A stretch of DNA of 37,709 bases, taken from a virus. The stretch spans positions 1 through 37,709 of the IMG/VR virus record IMGVR_UViG_3300044516_001758. The stretch is one strand, 5' to 3'. Shown here piece after piece: positions 33,573 to 37,709 of the stretch. The position numbers and the translations under genes were made by a program. How positions within the stretch are numbered: position 1 is the stretch's first letter; the number at the start of each line of letters is the position of its first letter. The notes under the pieces were generated by a model. It searched no databases, had not been told where the DNA came from, and saw only the letters and a list, made by a program, of their open reading frames with translations.

Positions 33573-33899
33573 ATGGCTCATAAAATTAAAAATTGGACAC
33601 AGGTTTATCCTCAAGGAACAAAAGAAGGTGATGAAGAACAAGGTTTTTTCATTGCTATATCTAGACATTCGAAGTGGAAATGGAGAAGTGTCGCACAATT
33701 ATCTAAAGAAGCAAATCTATCAAAACAAAGGGTTGAAGAAATTATTCAAAAATATTTTAACAGAGGTATGATTTTTCAATGCCCTCAAAATGAAGAAATG
33801 TGGGGTTATTGGGAAAATCATCTAGATTTAATTCCCAAGAAAAAACATACAACAACCGAAGAAGATCATAAACACAGACTGAAAAATGCAAAAAACTAA
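33573..33899 (+). CDS. Winged-helix-like phage protein (108 residues)
   Basis: WTQVYPQGTKEGDEEQGFFIA at the start, then FRSVAQLSKEANLSKQRVEEIIQKY-type helix-turn-helix (about 38-60: WRSVAQLSKEANLSKQRVEE) and a wing with MIFQCPQ. Such proteins occur in T4-like aquatic phages. DNA-binding is probable, target unknown. AAAAGG upstream of the ATG. Ended by the bidirectional terminator at 33904. Confidence 0.68.
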   Translation: MAHKIKNWTQVYPQGTKEGDEEQGFFIAISRHSKWKWRSVAQLSKEANLSKQRVEEIIQKYFNRGMIFQCPQNEEMWGYWENHLDLIPKKKHTTTEEDHKHRLKNAKN

Positions 33900-33903
33900 A
33901 AAC

Positions 33904-33941
33904 AAAAAAACCTCTCAAGTTAATTCAAGAGAGGTTTTTTT
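33904..33941. terminator. Bidirectional intrinsic terminator
   Basis: 13-bp perfect stem (AAAAAAACCTCTC, 33904-33916, with GAGAGGTTTTTTT, 33929-33941) and a 12-base loop. T-runs occur on both strands, so it ends the 33899 (+) and 33958 (-) genes. It is the only converging pair here separated by such an element. Confidence 0.9.
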
Positions 33942-33957
33942 GTTGATCAGATGTATC

Positions 33958-34206
33958 TTAGTCAAGATTGTCATGATTTTTATACTTGAACTGTCCATGA
34001 TCAACTTTACTATCGTCAACTTTTTTACCCATTTTTTGAACCGCATCAGCGGATGTTGGCATAAAATAAGCTGCTGGATAGTGGCTTCTGATATATGCAT
34101 CTGGATAAGCCCAACTCATAATCCCGCCCCTAGTTGTCTTTTCTGACAAATCGTAAACGGGCAATTCTTTTTTCGTTTCCTGACAAAATTCAATAAAAGA
34201 CTTCAT
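33958..34206 (-). CDS. Small unknown protein with capsid-targeting-like N-terminus
   Basis: 82 residues. MKSFIEFCQETKKELPVYDL resembles the T4 IPIII start (MKTYQEFIAE) more closely than any other protein here, though the residue before the putative cut (CQE|T) lacks the Leu/Ile. Then aromatic-rich YPDAYIRSHYPAAYFMP and a Lys/Asp-rich tail. AAAGAGG precedes the ATG. A candidate packaged internal protein. Confidence 0.62.
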   Translation of the reverse strand: MKSFIEFCQETKKELPVYDLSEKTTRGGIMSWAYPDAYIRSHYPAAYFMPTSADAVQKMGKKVDDSKVDHGQFKYKNHDNLD

Positions 34207-34264
34207 AGTTAACCTCTTTAAATTTCATTTTAACTGACATTAGCCAGCCTAAGATCATATGCTC

Positions 34265-34272
34265 TATTTAGG
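34265..34272 (-). promoter_or_regulatory. Late-type octamer CCTAAATA
   Basis: On the minus strand CCTAAATA matches TATAAATA in 6 of 8, keeping the TAAATA core. It lies about 58 bases before the ATG at 34206. The surrounding 34207-34388 gap holds no gene I can support. Confidence 0.4.
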
Positions 34273-34324
34273 GTTCTGATCTCAAAAATTTTTAAAATAT
34301 ATCAGCCATCTTGGTCTATAATCG

Positions 34325-34353
34325 TTGACATCTGACCATAAACCATTTATCTT
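34325..34353 (+). promoter_or_regulatory. Sigma70-like promoter
   Basis: TTGACA at 34325-34330 and TATCTT at 34348-34353 with 17-base spacing: an exact -35 and a 4/6 -10. Start would be near 34360, about 30 bases before the ATG at 34389. Suggests early transcription of that gene by unmodified host polymerase. Confidence 0.55.
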
Positions 34354-34388
34354 CAAAACTTAGCAAGCTAAGAAGAAGGGGTTTTATT

Positions 34389-35027
34389 ATGTATGAGTAT
34401 AAAATCGAAATTTTTCCAGTCGAACAAAAAATGAAAGAAGAATTATCTGATGAATTCTATAAAAATTGCACAGTTTGCTCAAAACAAGTGCTAATAAATC
34501 ATGATATGGTACAAAAAATTCCCAAAAGTATTGTTGATGATGAATTTTTTTGCAGCTTTTGTTTTCGCAAAGATATGAAATCAAAAAAAATTGTCATCTT
34601 TTCATTCAAATCAATCATTGCTTATCTTTATGAAATTTATAAATCAAAAAACTCAGAAAACCCATTGTTTCTAAGCCAAATAGAAGATTATATAGAAATT
34701 CATAAAAAATCAGGACTTAAACATTTGGCTTTGGATTATGACGATGAGTCATTTAATTGGTTTTTGAACATCGATCTTATTGGCAATGAAGGTAATCAAA
34801 TATTGTTTAGAGAATTAGAAAAAACAATAATTGAGATATTGGTCTGCTTCAATCCATCTTATTTAAAAATAGATTCTCATTTTATGTATTGTTCCATAAA
34901 ACAAGCAATTGAATCTGCCATTGAAAATATAAACACCATAAAAAATCCAATCATTATATTGCCTTTGATAAATCAAAAGCAATCATTAGATAAGCTAAAA
35001 TTATTCTCTAATAATTTTTTATTTTAA
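34389..35027 (+). CDS. Unknown protein with N-terminal zinc-finger-like motif (212 residues)
   Basis: Cys27-x2-Cys30 and Cys55-x2-Cys58 (CTVC, CSFC) form a probable zinc finger in the first 60 residues. The remainder is helical and hydrophobic/acidic, with no known fold. It has a good ribosome site (GAAGAAGGGG) and a sigma70-like promoter, hinting at early expression. Overlaps the convergent glycosyltransferase end by 9 bases. Confidence 0.65.
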   Translation: MYEYKIEIFPVEQKMKEELSDEFYKNCTVCSKQVLINHDMVQKIPKSIVDDEFFCSFCFRKDMKSKKIVIFSFKSIIAYLYEIYKSKNSENPLFLSQIEDYIEIHKKSGLKHLALDYDDESFNWFLNIDLIGNEGNQILFRELEKTIIEILVCFNPSYLKIDSHFMYCSIKQAIESAIENINTIKNPIIILPLINQKQSLDKLKLFSNNFLF

Positions 35028-35870
35028 TTTTCTTTTTTCATATATCGTAGATAAATTTTCTAAATATGCCAAATTATTTGAGACTGAGTAATCACGATTT
35101 TTTGTTCTTATCAATACTTCAAGCTCTTCTACTAAGTCGCCATCATTTGTTTTAAAAATAAGAACCTTCATTTTTTCTATTATATAATCAACTGCCCAAC
35201 TATCCATGCTTTCGGAAAGAGAATCAACATTCATAATATATGTGGTAACATCTGTATGGAATGAAAGTCCCGGTATGCAAACCATTAATTTTCTTTTATA
35301 TGTTTTTTGCAAACGCTCAAAAATCTCGTGATCATTTGGATGAAAATTGACACAAAACTTTTTGAAAACCCTAAAAAAATCATCTTTAATAGTTTTATAC
35401 TTACAGGCAAATGTCATGGTGGTACTGACAGAGGTTTTCCAATGTTGATTTTTAACTCGTTGTACCTTGCTTGTTTCTCCACAACTATACATTCTAGAAT
35501 ATTTGTCAGGATGATCAAAAAGAGTCAAATAATCAGCTAGATTGAGTGCATTTTCTAAAGTACTTTTACTGTTTGGATGATGGAGATAATCATCTTCAAC
35601 AAAATAAATTAGTTCATCATTTTCTATACCTTCTTTAGCAAGAATATCGACAGAATAAATAAATGAAGGTGCATTACCAAGTTTGGTTACATGGAATTGC
35701 TCCGCCACAGTAGAAATTTTTTCAATTGTTTCATTCGAGCAATTGTCAGCTATTAAATAATCAATTTTTCCAAATGTTTCTAAAAAGTTTTCAAGACAAA
35801 GCAATTTGGTTGCTCCGGGAAGTTTTGGCTTCACATATCCATTATCGCTAATTCTATAAACTGTTTTCAT
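35019..35870 (-). CDS. Glycosyltransferase-like protein (GT-A type)
   Basis: 283 residues. Nucleotide-sugar half: DYLIADNCSNETIEKI (37-52) and YFVEDDYLHHP (89-99), the latter holding the DxD-type acidic metal site. Acceptor half: WKTSVSTTMTF and FHPNDHEIFERL, a likely catalytic Asp/His-Glu region. No TPR part. It overlaps the preceding TPR-glycosyltransferase by 17 bases, so both are one operon. Donor and acceptor unknown. Confidence 0.75.
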   Translation of the reverse strand: MKTVYRISDNGYVKPKLPGATKLLCLENFLETFGKIDYLIADNCSNETIEKISTVAEQFHVTKLGNAPSFIYSVDILAKEGIENDELIYFVEDDYLHHPNSKSTLENALNLADYLTLFDHPDKYSRMYSCGETSKVQRVKNQHWKTSVSTTMTFACKYKTIKDDFFRVFKKFCVNFHPNDHEIFERLQKTYKRKLMVCIPGLSFHTDVTTYIMNVDSLSESMDSWAVDYIIEKMKVLIFKTNDGDLVEELEVLIRTKNRDYSVSNNLAYLENLSTIYEKRKLK

Positions 35871-37380
35871 GTGACCTCATGATTTCTTCGTAAATTTCTT
35901 CAAAAACATAATCCCAATCATTGAGATTTTTCTGCCTAAATAACTTTACGGATGGATACCATTCAGTTTTTGTACCATCTAACTTCCATCTCCAATCACC
36001 ATTCCAAGAAATCAAGGCAAATGTTGGCTTTCCCAATGAACCAGCCAAATGCAATATTGAAGTATCGACAGTAATAATCAAATCCATCGCCTCAATAATC
36101 GAAGCCGTATAATCATAATCTTTTTGAAATTCAGATGCATCTACAATTTTAAAATTATCTGCACCATCTGTTAAATCTACAGGCTCATCTTCAAAACGAT
36201 ACATTCTAGGACGCATATCTTTTTGTAAGTTAAATAATTTGACATGAGGAATGTCGTGTATTTTCTTAAAATCTTTTAATTTACAAGATCTGTATTTGTC
36301 ATTTGGATGCTGAGGATTTCCAGCCCAAACAATTCCAATTTTGAAATTATCTTTATAATCTTCTGTATTGAACTTTTTTGTTGATTTTAAATATGGATCA
36401 TTGGGAATAAAATTCATATCAAGAATGTATGGTAGGCTTATAATAGAGCAATGATAATCATGAATTGGCATGTCGAAATCAGCATCCCTATGCTTATATC
36501 CCGGAATTTCTGCTGGTTCTTTTGTATAAATTTCATCAACTTCCGATTCGAACAACGGCTTTAAACTTTCCCAACAATGTAAGATTATATAAGCACCCTT
36601 TTGTTTCATAAATTTAACATAACGAAAGAAATGAATCATATCGCCAGTTCCTTGTTCGGAATGGATTAGTATTCTTTTATCATTTATGTTTTGTCCACAT
36701 TTAAGCCTTTTTTCTGGATCGAATATAAAATCCCAAAACTTAGACTGTTCGTAAAGTTTGAACCTCCATTCATATTCAGACCAAGCTTCTTTCCATTGAC
36801 CTCTAAATTGATATATTGATGCTAAATCAACATGAGCAGCAGCAGAATCTTTATTTAACTTTATCGCAGCAATAAAACAACTTTCCGCTTTATACAAATC
36901 TCTAATTTCTCCATAACAACCACCAAGCATACTCCAAGATTCTGCCGATTCTTTTATTTCTAAAGCAGTTTCAAAACACGCAATTGCTTTGTCTATTTGT
37001 TTGTTGCTTCTATATTGCAAGCCAAGATTAGAATAAATGTAATCTAAATCTGGTCTTAGGGTTTTTGCTTTTTCTAAAACCTTAATCGCTTCGGTGTATT
37101 TACCAAGACCAGAGAGGCATAATCCAATGTTGTTGTAATTTTCAAAATTATTTGGCTCAATTAATGTTGATTTTTTAAAGTAATCTAAAGCTGCGTCATA
37201 ATCTTGTTGTTTGTGTTTCAACAATCCAAGAAGTTGAATTATTTTTGCATTATTTGGATCTATTTTTAAGATTTGAGTCGCAAGAAGTTCTGCATCTCTA
37301 TCTTTTCCACAAGAAAACCTATCAATAAGCAAGGTTTCTGCTTTTTCTTTGATGTTTTTTATTTCTTCTTCGTTAAACAT
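35854..37380 (-). CDS. TPR repeats fused to GT9/GT41-like glycosyltransferase
   Basis: 508 residues. About residues 30-200 hold five or so TPR units (NAKIIQLLGLLKHKQQDYDAAL, FENYNNIGLCLSGLGKYTEA and so on). From about 230: HSEQGTGDMIHFFRYVKFMK, IGIVWAGNPQHPNDKYRSC and ITVDTSILHLAGSLGKPTFAL, matching ADP-heptosyltransferase-like (GT9) domains often joined to TPRs in bacteria and phages. It probably transfers sugars to protein or glycan acceptors. GGAGAA precedes the ATG. Confidence 0.88.
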   Translation of the reverse strand: MFNEEEIKNIKEKAETLLIDRFSCGKDRDAELLATQILKIDPNNAKIIQLLGLLKHKQQDYDAALDYFKKSTLIEPNNFENYNNIGLCLSGLGKYTEAIKVLEKAKTLRPDLDYIYSNLGLQYRSNKQIDKAIACFETALEIKESAESWSMLGGCYGEIRDLYKAESCFIAAIKLNKDSAAAHVDLASIYQFRGQWKEAWSEYEWRFKLYEQSKFWDFIFDPEKRLKCGQNINDKRILIHSEQGTGDMIHFFRYVKFMKQKGAYIILHCWESLKPLFESEVDEIYTKEPAEIPGYKHRDADFDMPIHDYHCSIISLPYILDMNFIPNDPYLKSTKKFNTEDYKDNFKIGIVWAGNPQHPNDKYRSCKLKDFKKIHDIPHVKLFNLQKDMRPRMYRFEDEPVDLTDGADNFKIVDASEFQKDYDYTASIIEAMDLIITVDTSILHLAGSLGKPTFALISWNGDWRWKLDGTKTEWYPSVKLFRQKNLNDWDYVFEEIYEEIMRSHENSL

Positions 37381-37391
37381 TTTTTATTCTC

Positions 37392-37399
37392 CATAAATA
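37392..37399 (+). promoter_or_regulatory. Late-type octamer CATAAATA immediately before a start codon
   Basis: 7 of 8 match to TATAAATA, ending 5 bases before the ATG at 37404. Predicted start falls at or next to the ATG; no Shine-Dalgarno sequence is present. Confidence 0.5.
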
Positions 37400-37403
37400 T
37401 ATT

Positions 37404-37595
37404 ATGTTAAAAGAGAACCCAGATCAAAATAAATTGCAGGAGGCAATTCCACAACAACCTTTGCAAGAAGATTTGAAAGTGGCAAAACAAGGAGTTAAAA
37501 AGGGATGTGGCTGCAAGAATAAACGCCCAACAGTTAGTAAGGAGCGAAAATTGCAGGATCTGCACGATAAAATGAAAAAAATCAAATATCTATAG
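37404..37595 (+). CDS. Small basic protein with GCGC motif
   Basis: 63 residues. Polar Gln/Pro-rich N-terminus, then KKGCGCKNKRP (about 32-42) and a basic helical tail. The following gene also starts with a Cys-Gly-Cys motif, so the two may be related. Function unknown; perhaps metal binding or disulfide forming. No ribosome site; see the octamer at 37392. Confidence 0.6.
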   Translation: MLKENPDQNKLQEAIPQQPLQEDLKVAKQGVKKGCGCKNKRPTVSKERKLQDLHDKMKKIKYL

Positions 37596-37604
37596 AGGTG
37601 ATTT

Positions 37605-37709
37605 ATGGCTTGCGGATGCAGAAAAAATAGCTTTGGAGCAAATAGATCTAGTTCGGGTCCAAGACAACAGGCTGCATTGAAGCCTGTTGCAAATTCAACA
37701 AAAAATATT
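37605..37709 (+). CDS. N-terminal part of a small CGC-motif protein (runs off window)
   Basis: ATG with AGAGGTG 5 bases upstream. 35 codons are visible, starting MACGCRKNSFGANRSSSG, then Gln/Ala/Lys-rich. The MACGCR start is common among small phage proteins of unknown function. Open to the right edge. Confidence 0.6.
   Translation, partial: MACGCRKNSFGANRSSSGPRQQAALKPVANSTKNI

Noticed and set aside
34207-34388. Possible small gene or RNA in the 182-base gap
   Set aside because: Only promoter-like elements were found; no frame with a start signal and no tRNA-like fold seen.

Overview
The window reads as part of a large, AT-rich, T4-related myovirus genome (contractile-tailed phage). It is packed almost end to end with genes and has no rRNA, tRNA, integrase or IS element that I can see. 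The diagnostic set is a T4-type tail sheath (gp18), two tail tube paralogs (gp19), sheath terminator (gp15), neck proteins (gp13, probably gp14), baseplate hub gp26, late sigma factor gp55 and recombination ATPase gp46. Several small proteins look like those I associate with T4-like cyanophages and other aquatic T4-like phages, but there are no photosynthesis genes. The host cannot be named. A STAS protein of a style I associate with planctomycetes and other aquatic bacteria, and a B12-dependent ribonucleotide reductase, are only weak hints.

Layout. 1-8993 (+): DNA and nucleotide metabolism: the tail of an unknown gene, gp46/SbcC-like ATPase, class II ribonucleotide reductase, CTP synthase, a putative internal virion protein, a GFAT-type glutaminase, a PD-(D/E)XK nuclease, a STAS protein and a Cys-rich protein. 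8984-13360 (-): a MoxR-like AAA+ ATPase paired with an HExxH/VWA protein, then a beta-rich protein, a small basic protein and gp26. 13414-14731 (+): small proteins (a DUF1360-like membrane protein, a zinc ribbon). 14721-17565: two glycosyltransferase genes read divergently, gp55 and a small conserved protein. 17562-22324 (-): the tail operon gp15, 75-aa protein, gp18, tube A, hairpin, tube B. 22366-31184: structural and unknown genes on alternating strands, including gp13, gp14-like and two large unknown proteins. 31150-32846 (-): C39-like peptidase, GNA1-like acetyltransferase and sugar nucleotidyltransferase. 33027-37709: small unknown genes, two further glycosyltransferases and two small CGC-motif proteins.

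How the genes fit together. RNR and CTP synthase supply nucleotides. The gp46-like ATPase and the nuclease serve recombination or replication. gp55 should direct late transcription, and several genes carry T4-late-like octamers upstream. The glycosyltransferases, nucleotidyltransferase, GNA1-like enzyme and glutaminase suggest sugar activation and transfer to virion, DNA or host surface. The AAA+/VWA pair resembles both MoxR-VWA chaperones and the CobS-CobT chelatase motor. Coding strand changes about sixteen times, and most converging gene pairs overlap at their 3' ends.

Most worth a second look: the AAA+/metallopeptidase-VWA pair, a shared N-terminal signal resembling a T4 capsid-targeting sequence on up to five otherwise unrelated proteins, four genes that look leaderless from late-type promoters, and a perfect 20-bp inverted repeat at 32966-33015.
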